Of a DNA stretch of 64,000 bases, positions 28,317-37,025 are shown in pieces. The DNA lies in assembly GCA_964036045.1 (NCBI GenBank), contig OZ038384.1:57385355-57449354 (forward strand), given 5' to 3'. The position numbers and the translations under genes are program-made. Below the pieces are notes generated by a model. That model was not told the origin of the DNA. It saw nothing but the letters and a program-made list of their open reading frames with translations, and made no database searches. Source of the stretch: Eutreptiella sp. 'Long Island Sound 2002' (lineage: Eukaryota; Euglenozoa; Euglenophyceae; Eutreptiales; Eutreptiaceae). Position 1 is the first letter of the stretch. Each line of letters opens with the position of its first letter.

Positions 28317-29200
28317 AGCGGAGTCCCCCCCGGCGAATCCGAGGTTCTTCCCCGAAGGGGCCCACGAGCCCAGGGGACGCCACCGGGTTTTATCGGCCAA
28401 GCCGGACAGAGCTCCCACCGGCAACCCCCCCCGCGCATGGGTGGGTGCACACAACAACCGCCAGCCCGCCCCCCCCCCCTCAGCCCCCCCCCAAAAAAGG
28501 GACTCCGGCGCGGAGGGTTGGGGATATAGTCCCATGCCGCGCGGCCATGAATCGACATGGCCCTACACCGGGTGATACACGCCCTCCCCCCCCCCTCGCT
28601 CAAGAGGGGCCCCCGTCGTCCCCCTCAAGGAACGGCCGCCCTCGGGAGCCCTCGCCCAGCCCCCGGGGGCCTCTCGGGGTTCGCCCCCGAGCCCGCCCGG
28701 CCCTTCCACGCCCCCCCCTCACCAGCCGCAGCCCAGGGGCCTGCCCGGTCTCCCCCGCGCCAGCCCACAACCACCAGGGACCCGGGCCCCGGAGCCCCGG
28801 TGCTCAGCCCCGCCTGCCCCCCCGGCATCCATCCGGCGGGGCCCATCCCGGTCCGGTTCGGCCGCGAGGGGACGGCGTGGCGCTCCCCCCCGCCTCCACC
28901 AGGATTCGCCCCCGTGGATGATGCTCGGCGGGATTCGTCCCCGCCGAGCGGGGTGCGGGCCCCACCGCTGACCGCGGCCCCCCCGACACCTCGAGCGCCC
29001 CGGGCTCCCCGGCCGACTTTGGCCAGCCCCGGCCGCTCCTCTGCCCGGTCGGCCGCACGGTGACGCTCTGCGGCTGAGCTCACCGCACCCTCGTCCCCCT
29101 CGCGCGCGCGCCCACCCACCAGCCCACAGCCCCCCCCCCCCCCCCAACGAGCACGCCGTGCCCCCACCGCCCCCCCACTCTCCCGCCCCTCCTCTCTCAG
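28317..29200 (+). other. 5' block of the element (copy in island L)
   Basis: This block aligns by eye over its full length with the reverse strand of island R (61489 to about 59097), apart from a 1.47-kb extra segment in R. Shared landmarks include GGCGAATCCGAGGTTCTTCC, CCACCGGGTTTT, CGCGGAGGGTTGGGGATAT, GCCATGAATCGACATGG, CTCAAGAGGGGCCCC, CGGTCCGGTTCGGCCGCGAG, GGATTCGCCCCCGTGGATG and CGACTTTGGCCAGCCCCGGCC. It is CpG-dense and C-rich, which would suit a CpG-island promoter, but I see no TATA box or clear pol III boxes. A 124-codon open frame ending at 28921 (...RPRG stop) loses its stop in R (TGA to TGG) and is shifted by indels, so I do not call a protein. Confidence 0.7.
28543..28562 (+). 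other. Conserved 7-bp inverted repeat, copy 1
   Basis: GGCCATG, a 6-nt loop (AATCGA), then CATGGCC: a perfect hairpin. The same hairpin with the same loop is present at 34512-34531 and, on the other strand, at 61249-61268. It is preceded in every copy by GATAT(A/G)GTCCCATGCC. Confidence 0.8.
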
Positions 29201-29205
29201 GTAGC
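29160..29205 (+). promoter_or_regulatory. Polypyrimidine tract plus CAG/GT, splice-site-like
   Basis: A pyrimidine-rich tract leads into CTCTCTCAG (29192-29200) followed by GTAGC. The homologous point of island R (reverse strand, 59097-59099) is also a pyrimidine tract ending in CACAG followed by GTGCA. Block similarity ends here in both copies. It resembles a 3' splice site joined to a weak 5' splice site, but this is suggestive only. Confidence 0.35.
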
Positions 29206-29701
29206 AAAGCCCCCGAGGTGGGCTGCCGCAGCCGCCGACGGACGGCCGCCTTGCGAACAAGAGGACCCCCCGCACGCGGTGGGGGTCCAGGCCTTGCACC
29301 CCTTCCCCTGCCACACGCGTCAAGGCATTGCATGTGTCATACCTCCCTCCCTATGCACCATGTGTCATGGCCGCGAGTGGCCTTTGCCTCCCCTCCCCCA
29401 CACCAAAACCGCACGGGGGGGGCCGAAGGCCCCTGGGTGGGCCCCCAGAACCCCTGCAGCTGCGCCTCCCGACTGGAGGGTGGTGGGGCCCGCCGGTGCG
29501 CGGTTCGAGCCCCCGCCACCCTCCATCCACCTGCCGCGACCCCCTGACCCCCCCCCTGTCCCCCCCTGTCCCCCACCCCGGCTGGGGCGGCTCGGCCCGC
29601 GCGTGCGGTTTGGGCCCGCGCCGCACCTTGTTGCATTATACGGGCAGTGCGGGCCCCCAAGAGAGCGGAGGGGCCCCGCGCTGCCCCGAGCGCCCCCCCC
29701 G

Positions 29702-29747
29702 ACAACAGCTGGTGCTAAAGGCCAACCGGCGCCTGGCGGGCTGTTGT
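29702..29747 (+). other. Inverted repeat, 8-bp perfect arms
   Basis: ACAACAGC at 29702-29709 and GCTGTTGT at 29740-29747 with a 30-nt GC-rich loop. It lies just upstream of the stronger 18-bp hairpin, so the two could form neighbouring stems in a transcript. Confidence 0.5.
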
Positions 29748-29783
29748 GCAGGAAGGACGAGGCGACCGGGCGCTTCGTACCCG

Positions 29784-29835
29784 CCCCCAACGGGGGTCTG
29801 TACCCACGGCACCGGGCACAGACACCCGTTGGGGG
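29784..29835 (+). other. Strong stem-loop: 18-bp arms, one mismatch, 16-nt loop
   Basis: The left arm CCCCCAACGGGGGTCTGT (29784-29801) pairs with the right arm ACAGACACCCGTTGGGGG (29818-29835), leaving a 16-nt loop. There is a single mismatch, in the run after the first six pairs from the loop. It is by far the longest non-tandem inverted repeat I found in the islands. The function is unknown: it may be a structured RNA element or a cruciform. Confidence 0.75.
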
Positions 29836-30390
29836 GTAGCCACACCGCCACCCACCACAGCACCACGGCCACGGGAGGAAGGGAATCGCCCCGGGCAACG
29901 GCCTCCCCCAGGCCGAGGGATGGTGCCGACCGCCAGGCTCATCCTGGCCCCCCATTTCCTCTTCATTGTCATCCCCCTTGGCCGTCCCGGCCCACAGTCC
30001 CCGCGGCGGGTAAGTTCCTGGGGTAGAACCCTAAGAACTTCGGTGACGGAAACACAGGTCGTGGTTTCGCACCCGGCCGACGTGGGGAGCCTCCGCCCCC
30101 ACGGGACCCCAGGGCACCCCGACCATCCCCGCCGGGGATAACCCGCCGCCAGCGCCCCAGCCCCCATCCCCAGGCTTTCCGGCCTCAGTTCCCCTGCGTC
30201 TTCCTCGCCACATCCTCGTAGTGAACGGCTAGGTAGCAGGCCACACCCCCACACCTATCCACGGCACGCCCCCAACGCGCCCCACACCGCCCCCGGCCTC
30301 CCACCAGGGGCCCAGCTCTGGACCGTTGCCTGTCGAGCGGGGCCCCACACCCCCCGCCGCCCTCACGCCACCCCTACCTCTACCCTACAC

Positions 30391-33300
30391 GACAGCCCCA
30401 CGCCGCTGCACTCCAGCGCAGCCCCACACTGCTGCGCCCCTGCGTGGCCCCGCGCTGCTGTGCCCCTGCACAGCCCCACGCTGCGCCCCTTCGCATCCCC
30501 ACGCTGCTGCACCCCTGCGCAGCCCCACGCTGCAGCGCCCCCGCGCGGCCCCGCGCTGCTGCGCCCCTGCACAGCCCTCGCTGCTGCGCCCATGCGCGGC
30601 CCCACGATGCGCCCCTTCGCATCCCCACGCTGCTGCGCCCCTGCGCAGCCCCACGCTGCAGCGCCCCCGCGCGGCCCCGCGCTGCTGCGCCCGTGCACAG
30701 CCCTCATTGCTGCGCCCATGCACGGCCCCACGCCACTGCGCCCCCGCGCAGCCCACACTGCGGCGCCCCTGCGCAGCCCCACGCTGCTGCGCACCTGCAC
30801 AGCCCCCCGCTGCCGCGCCCCTGCGCGGCCCCACGCTGCTGCGCCCCTACGCAGCCACATACAACACCTTTGTGCAACCCCACGCTGCTGCGCCCCTGTG
30901 CAGCCCCACACTGCGCCCAAGCGCAGCCCCACGCTGCTACGCCCCTGCGCAGCTCCGCGCCGCACCCATACGCGGCCCCATGATGCGCCCCTGCGCAGTC
31001 TCCCACCACTGCACCGCCGCTCGCCGCGCCCTTGCGCAGCCCCACGCTGCAGCGCCCCTGCGCAGCCCCACGCTGCGCCCCAGCACAGCCCTCGCTGCTG
31101 CGCCCATGCGCGGCCCCACGCCACTGCGCCCCCGCGCAGCCCACACTGCTGCGCCCCCGCGCAGCCCCACGCTGCTGCGCACCTGCACAGCCCCCCGCTG
31201 CCGCGCCCCTGCGCGGCCCCACGCTGCTGCGCCCCTACGCAGCAACATACAACACCTTTGCGCAACCCCACGCTGCTGCGCCCCTGTGCAGCCCCACACT
31301 GCGCCCAAGCGCAGCCCCACGCTGCTACGCCCCTGCGCAGCTCCGCGCCGCGGCCATACGCCGCCCCATGATGCGCCCCTACGCAGCCTCCCATCACTGC
31401 GCCGCCGCTCGCTGCGTCCCTGCGCAGCCCGACGCTGCTGCGCCCCTGCGCAGCCCCACGCTGCGCCCCTGCGCAGCCCCACGCTGCTCCCCTGGGCTGC
31501 TCCGCGCTGCGCCCCTGCGCAGCTCCACGCTGCTGCGCCCCTGCGCAGCCCCACGCTGCGCCCCTGCGCAGCCCCGCACTGCGCCCCTGTACAGCCACAC
31601 GCTGCGCCCCAGCGCACCCCCATGCCGCTGCGCCCCTACGCGCCCCCCCCACCAATGCGCCGCCCCACACGGCTGCTCTGCGCGGCCCCACGCCACTGCA
31701 CCCCTGCGCAGCCCCACGCTGCTGCGCCCCTGCGCAGCCCCACACTGCGCCCCTGCGCAGCCCCGCACTGCGCCCCTGTACAGCAACACGCTGCGCCCCG
31801 GCGCACCCCCATGCCGCTGCGCCCCTACACAGCCGCCCCACCACTGCGCCGCCCCACACAGCTGCTCTGCGCAGCCCCACGCTGCTGCACCCCTGCGCAG
31901 CCCCACGCTGCTGCGCCCCTGCGCAGCCCCACGCTGCGCCCCTGCACAGCCCCACGCTGCTGCGCCCCTACGCAGCACCACGCAGCTGCTCCCCTGCGCA
32001 GCCCCACGCTGCACTTCAGTGCAGCCCCACGCTGCTGCGCCCCTGTGCAGCCCCACGTTGCTGCGCCCCTGCGCAGACCCACGCTGCTGCGCCCCTGCGC
32101 GGCCCCACGCTGCTGCGCCCCTGCGTAGCCCCACGTTGCTGCGCCCCTGCGCGGCCCCACGCTGCTGCGCCCCTGCACAGCCCCACGCTGCACTCCAGCG
32201 CAGCCCCACGCTGCTGCGCCCCTGCGCAGCTCCACGTTGCTGCGCCCCAGCGCAGCCCCACGTTGCTGCGCCCCTGCGCAGCCCCACGCTGCTGCGCCCC
32301 TGCGCAGCCCCACGTTGCTGTGCCCCTGCGCAGCCCCACGCTGCTGCGCCACTGCGGAGCCCCACACTGCACTCCAACGCAGCCCCACGCTGCTGCGCCC
32401 CTGCGCAGCCCCGGGTTGCTGCGCCCACGCTGCTACGCCCCTGCACAGCCCCACGCTGCTACGCCCATGCACAGCCCCACGCTGCTGCGCCCCTGCGCAG
32501 CCCCACGCTGCACTCCAGCGCAGCCCCACGCTGCTGCGCCCCTGCGCAGCCCCAGGTTTGCTGCGCCCACGCTGCTACGTCCCTGCACAGCCCCACGCTG
32601 CTACGCCCCTGCACAGCCCCACGCTGCTGCGCCCCTGCGCAGCCCCACGTTGCTGCGCCCCTGCACAGCCCCACGCTGCTGCGCCCCTGCGCAGCCCCAC
32701 GCTGCTGCGCCCCAGCGCAGCCCCGCACCGCGCCCCAGCACGGCCCCATGCCGCACCCATACGCGGCCCCACGCTGCGCCCCTGCGCAGCCTGACACTGC
32801 TGCGCCCCTGCGCCGCACCGCGCTGCGCCCCTGCGCGGTCTCACACTGTAGCGCCCCTGCAAGGCCCCATGCCGCGCCCCTGCGCAGCCCCACGCTGCTG
32901 CGCCCCTGCGCAGCCCCGCGCCGCGCCCCTGCCCGGCCCCATGCCGCGCCCATACGCGGCCCCACGCTGCGCCCCGGCGCAGCCCCACGCTGCTGCGCTC
33001 CTGCGCGGCCCCGCGCCGCTCCCCTGCACGGCCTTGCGCCGCGCCCCTGCGCGGCCCCATGCTGCACCCCTGCGCAGCCCCACGGTGCTGCGCCCCTACG
33101 CAGCCCCACGCTGCGCCCCTATCCAGCCCCACGCTGCGCCCCTACGCAGCCCCTACGCAGCCCCGCGCCGCGCCCCTGCGCGGCCCTATGCCGCGCCCAT
33201 ACGCGGCCCCACGCGGCACTCCTGCGCGGGCCCACGCTGCGCCCCTGCCCAGCCCCTCGTTGCGCCCCTGCGCAGCCCCACGATGCGCCCCTGCGCGGCC

Positions 33301-34470
33301 CCGCGCTGCTCCCCTGCGCAGCCCCGCACTGCTACGCCCCTGCGCTGCCCCAAACCGTTGGGCCCCTGCGCAGCCCCACGCGGCGCCCCTACGCAGCCCC
33401 ACGCTGCGCCCCTGCGCAGCCCCACGCTGCGACGCCCCTGCACGGCCCCATGCCGCGCCCCAGCGCAGCCCCATGCTGCTACGCCCCTGCGCAGCCCCAC
33501 GCTGCTGCGCCCCTGCGCGGCCCCGCGCCGCGCCCCCGCACGGCCCCATGCCGCGCCCATAGGCGGCCCCACGCTGCACTCCTGCGCGGCCCCACGCTGC
33601 GCCCCTGCCCAGCCCCACGCTGCTGCGCCCCTGCGCAGCCCCGCGCTTCGCATCTGCGCAGCCCCACGCTGCGCCCCTGCGCAGCCCCACACTGCTGCGC
33701 CTTTGCGCCGCACCACGCTGCGCCCCTGCGCCGCACCACGCTGCTGCGCCCCTACGCAGCCCCACGCTGCGCCCTTGCGCATCCCCCCGCTGCTGCGACC
33801 CTACTCAGCCCCCCGCTGCGCCCCGGCGCAGCCCCGCGCTGCTACGCCCCTGCGCAGCCCCACGCTGCTGCGCCCCTGCGCGGCCCCGCGCCGCGCCCCT
33901 TCACGGCCCGATGCCACGCCCATACGCGGCCCCACGCAGCAGTCCTGCGCGGCCCCCCGCTGCGCCCCGGCCCAGCCCCGTGCTCCGCCCCTGCGCAGCC
34001 CCGCGCTGCTGCTCCCCTGCGCGGCCCCACGCTGCTGCGCCCCTGCGCAGCCCCACGCTGCTGCACCCCTCCACGCCCCCATGCCGCGCCCATGCGCGGC
34101 CCCGCGCTGCGCCCCTGCGCAGCCCCACGCTGCTGCGTCCCTGCGCCGCACCACGCTGCCGCGCCCCTGCGCCGCACCACGCTGCGCCCCTGCGCAGCCC
34201 CACGCTGCGCCCCTACTTAGCCCCACGCTGCGCCTCTACTCAGCCCCACGCTGCGCCCCTGCGCAGCTCCGGGCTGCTGCGCCCCTTCACGGCCCCGTGC
34301 CGCGCCCCGGCGCAGCCCCACGCTGCTGCGCCCCTGCGCAGCCCCGCGCCGCGCCCCCGCTCAGCTCCAAACTGCGCCCCTGCGCAGAACAGCGCTGCTG
34401 CGCCCCTGCGCAGCCCCACGCCGCGCCCCTGCGCGGCCCCGCGCCGCGCCCATGCACGGCCCCACACTGC
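30391..34470 (+). repeat. 23/26-bp C-rich minisatellite (VNTR) of island L
   Basis: Degenerate tandem units of the form GCAGCCCCACGCTGC, an optional CTG triplet, then GCCCCTGC, giving unit lengths of 26 or 23 bp. CAG/CGG and TGC/CGC interchanges are frequent. It shows its own larger duplication: the non-repeat word ACATACAACACCTT occurs at 30857 and 31245, an offset of 388 bp, with matching surroundings. Because the units rarely contain stops, all forward frames stay open for hundreds to over a thousand codons (Ala/Pro/Cys/Arg-rich). I regard these as spurious. Confidence 0.9.
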
Positions 34471-35048
34471 ACTCCGGCGCGGAGGGTTGGGGATATGGTC
34501 CCATGCCGCGCGGCCATGAATCGACATGGCCCTACACCGGGCGATACACCCTCCCCCCCCCCCCTCGCTCAAGAGGGGCCCCTGTCGTCCCTCGGGCAGG
34601 GAGCAACCCCCCCCCCCCCCTCAAGGAACGGCCGCCCTCGGGAGCCCTCGACCAGCCCCCGGAGCCTCTCGGGGTTCGCCCTCGAGCCCGCCCGGCCCTT
34701 CCAAGCCCCCCCCTCTCACCAGCCGCAGCCCAGGGGCCCGCCCGGTCTCCCCCGCGCTAGCCCACAACCACCAGGGACCCGGGCCCCGGAGCCCCGGTGC
34801 CCAGGCCCGCCCGCCCCCCCGGTATCCATCCGGCGGGGCCCGTCCCGGTCCGGTTCGGCCGCGAGGGGACGGCGTGGCGCTCCCCCCCGCCTCCACCAGG
34901 ATTCGCCCCCGTGGATGATGCTCGGCGGGATTCGTCCCCGCCGAGCGGGGTGCGGGCCCCACCGCCTACCGCGGCCCCCTCCGACACCTCGAGCGCCTTG
35001 GGCTCCCCGGCCGACTTTGGCCAGCCCCGGCCGCTCCTCTGCCCGGTC
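34471..35048 (+). repeat. Second, partial copy of the 5' block embedded in the minisatellite
   Basis: It starts abruptly at ACTCCGGCGCGGAGGGTTGG and ends at CTGCCCGGTC, corresponding to 28502-29050. Minisatellite abuts both edges. It retains a stretch (CGGGCAGGGAGCAACC plus a C run, about 34594-34620) that is missing from the first L copy but present in island R. It therefore did not simply arise by duplicating the neighbouring copy. It is also the clean empty-site equivalent of the 1.47-kb extra segment in R. Confidence 0.85.
34512..34531 (+). other. Conserved 7-bp inverted repeat, copy 2
   Basis: GGCCATG, loop AATCGA, CATGGCC, identical to the copies at 28543 and 61249. Confidence 0.8.
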
Positions 35049-35981
35049 AGCACCACGCTGCCGCGCCCCTGCGCAGCCCCGCGCTGCGCCCCTGCGCAGC
35101 CCCACACTGCTTCGCCCCGGCGCCGCCCCCCGCTGCTGCGCCCCTGCGCAGCCTTACGGTGCGCCCCTAGGCAGCCCCGCGCAGCCCCACGCTGCTGCAC
35201 TCCTCCACGCCCCCATGCCGCGCCCATGCGCAGCCCCGCACTGCTGCACCCGTGCGCCGCCTCACGCTGCTGCGCCCCTGCGCCGCCCCACACTGCCGCG
35301 CCCCTGCGCCGCACCACGCCGCGCCCCTGTGCAGCCCCACGCCGCGTCCCTACTCAGCCCCACGATGCGCCCCTGCGCAGCCCCACGCTGCCGCGCCCCT
35401 TCACGGCCCCATACCGCGCCCCGGCGCAGCCCCACGCTGCTGCGCCCTTGCGCAGCCCCACGCTGCGCCCCTGCGCAGCCCCACGCTGCCGCGCCCCTGC
35501 GCACCCCCGCGCCGCGCCTCCACGCGGCCACACGCTGCGCCCCTGCGCATCCCAGCGCTGCTGCGCCCCTGCGCAGCCCCACGCCGCGCCCCTGCGCGGC
35601 CCCGCACCGCGCCCATGCGCGGCCCCACACTGCACCACGCTGCGCTTCTGCGCAGCCCCTACGCAGCCCCACGCTGCGCCCCTGCGCGGCCCCACACTGC
35701 TGCGCCCCTGCACCGCCCCACACGGCTGCGCCCCTGCTCCGCACCACGCTGTGCCCCTGCGCAACCCCTACGCAACCCCGCGCTGCGCCCCTACGCAGCC
35801 CCGCGCCGCGCCCCTGCGCGGCCCCACACTACAGCGCCCTTGCGCCGCCCCACACGACTGCGCCCCTGCACCGTACCACGCTGCGCCCCTGCGCAGCCCC
35901 TACGCAGCCCCACGCTGCGCCCCTGCGCGGCCCCATGCTGCTGCGCCCCTGCGCGGCCCCATGCCGCGCCCCGGCGCAGCC
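35049..35981 (+). repeat. Second tract of the 23/26-bp minisatellite
   Basis: Same unit family as 30391-34470 (GCAGCCCCACGCTGC...GCCCCTGC) with more CGCCGC and CGCACCAC variants. It resumes immediately after the embedded 5'-block copy. The variant GCACCACGCTG that opens it at 35049 also occurs at about 34150, so the embedded block may have been placed by exchange between minisatellite tracts. Confidence 0.85.
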
Positions 35982-36525
35982 CCACGCTGCGCCCTTGCCG
36001 CCGGTCCCGCAGCCCACAGTGGGGCCCTCATCGGGCGCGCCTCCCGCAGCCTGGCCTGCGCGGCGCGCGTGCCCCGGGCGCGCCCGCCGACCCCATGGAG
36101 TGGGGCTCTCAGGGCCGCCGCCGACCACCGGCCGGTCCGTCCGCGCTGCCCCGCGGCCGCCGCGGGCCCCACACCCGCATGGCGCCGCTTCCACCTCGGC
36201 CGCCCGCCGCTACCCACGCACCGGGCCCCGGCCTCGGCCCCCAGACCACGCTGCGCCCTTGCCGCTGGTCCCGCGGCCCGCATCGGGCGCGCTGACGCCC
36301 TTGCACACGCGCCCCCCCGGCCTGGCCTACGCGGCGCGCGCGCCCCCGGCGCGCCCGCCGACCCCGCCGACCCCATGGAGTGGGGCTCTCAGGGCCACCG
36401 CCGGCCTCCGGCCGGTCCGCCCACACCGCCCCGCGACCGCCACGGGCCCCGCACCCGCATGGCGCCGCCTCCGCCTCGGCCGCCCGCCGCTACCCACGCG
36501 CCCGGCCCAGGCCTGGACCCCCCCG
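35982..36525 (+). repeat. About 265-280-bp direct repeat, two copies
   Basis: Copy 1 (35982-36245) and copy 2 (36246-36525) both run from CCACGCTGCGCCCTTGCCG through GGGCGCGC, CCCCATGGAGTGGGGCTCTC (36091 and 36371, offset 280), the CACCCGCATGGCGCCG region and GCCCGCCGCTACCCACGC. They differ by small indels. No coding assignment is possible. Confidence 0.8.
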
Positions 36526-37011
36526 CCGGCCGTGCCGCGCGGCCTCCCGCACACGGGACACAGGGACGGGCACCAGGGAATAGACCATACATAGTCCCCG
36601 CCCCCTCCACCCCCTTGTTCCACCTCCGCACAGGACGTAGCCCCCTCACCTGTCGCGGGGGAGTGGCGGCTGGAAGGAAGGGGAACCGGGGCCCCGCAGG
36701 TCCCCGGACAGGTGGTCCCTCCATCCCGCCCCCCATCCCGCCTCCGTTTCCCACAGGTGCGCACGCCCTCCCCCCACGGCGGGGGAGGGAACCAGGGTCA
36801 CACGGACAGGTGGTCCCTCTCACAGCGACGCGCGCCCCCTCCCCCCCCCAAAACAGAAGGCGGCACCCCCCCCCCCCTCGGTCGTCGTCGGCACACGCCC
36901 GGCCAGCGTGACGCCGGCCGACTGCTCCCTTGCGCCCTGCCCAGGGAGAGCGTGTCTGGCAATTTCTCCCGCCGGCACGTGCTGGGTGCCCTCACAACAA
37001 CAACAACAACA
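36526..37011 (+). other. 3' block of the element with CAA-repeat tail (island L)
   Basis: The segments CCCCTCACCTGTCGCGGGG, GAGTGGCGGC and GGGGAACCGGGGCCCC (36650-36695), and then CACGTGCTGGGTGCC (36976-36990), occur in the same order at the end of island R, which lacks about 280 bp between them. It ends in an (ACA)n/(CAA)n microsatellite at 36994-37010, directly abutting satellite. It also contains GGACAGGTGGTCCCT twice (about 36708 and 36801) and another pyrimidine tract ending in CCACAG/GTGCG (36751-36760). Confidence 0.7.
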
Positions 37012-37025
37012 TCATGCATGTACCT
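37012..37025 (+). repeat. 3' copy of 14-bp target-site duplication of island L
   Basis: TCATGCATGTACCT, identical to 28301-28314. It is followed by AGGCCCCGCC, which completes the interrupted ACCTAGG-type satellite unit. Joining the two flanks and removing one copy restores exactly one such 29-bp unit. Confidence 0.8.

Larger units (their letters stand above)
29201..30390 (+). other. Unique, non-tandem part of island L
   Basis: About 1.2 kb of mixed-composition DNA with no detectable counterpart in island R and no gene. It is the least repetitive part of the left element and the best place to design a unique probe. It holds two inverted repeats (annotated separately) and the only AT-containing stretches of the island (for example GTTGCATTATAC near 29630 and GAACTTCGGTGACGG near 30035). 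Confidence 0.6.
28315..37011 (+). mobile_element. Island L: long non-coding composite retroposon-like element, full length at both ends
   Basis: This GC-rich insertion interrupts the satellite. Its first bases (AGCGGAGTCC from 28317) match the 5' end of island R. Its 3' block and CAA-repeat tail match the other end of R. It is flanked by a 14-bp duplication of one satellite unit. In order it holds a 5' block (28317-29200), unique sequence with hairpins (29201-30390), a 23/26-bp minisatellite (30391-34470), an internal second copy of part of the 5' block (34471-35048), more minisatellite (35049-35981), a direct repeat (35982-36525) and the 3' block with tail (36526-37011). I see no reverse transcriptase, endonuclease, Gag or transposase motif in any frame. 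If mobile, it would have been moved in trans. The alternative is a retrocopy of a long non-coding RNA. Confidence 0.7.

Noticed and set aside
28845-28870. Pol III B-box-like GGTTCGGCC in the 5' block (SINE promoter)
   Set aside because: It matches only the first part of the GGTTCGANTCC consensus, no A box lies at a suitable distance and there is no tRNA-like fold.
28445-28921. Short open frame starting in the conserved 5' block (MNRHGPTPGDT...) present in three copies
   Set aside because: The DNA is conserved but the frame is not: indels shift it between copies, and the stop after ...RIRPRG in L is TGG in R.
29625-29645. TATA-box promoter (GCATTATACGG)
   Set aside because: A poor match to TATAAA, single occurrence, not present in island R and no downstream gene.
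32263-36594. 1443-codon open frame across the minisatellite and 3' part of island L
   Set aside because: It consists of Ala/Pro/Cys/Arg runs dictated by GC-rich 23/26-bp units whose length is not a multiple of three. Equally long frames exist on the other strand and in other phases. No enzyme motif is visible.
28315-37011. rRNA or rDNA spacer identity for the GC-rich islands
   Set aside because: I could not recognise any conserved 18S, 5.8S, 28S or 5S segment on either strand. GC-rich spacer-like texture alone is not enough.
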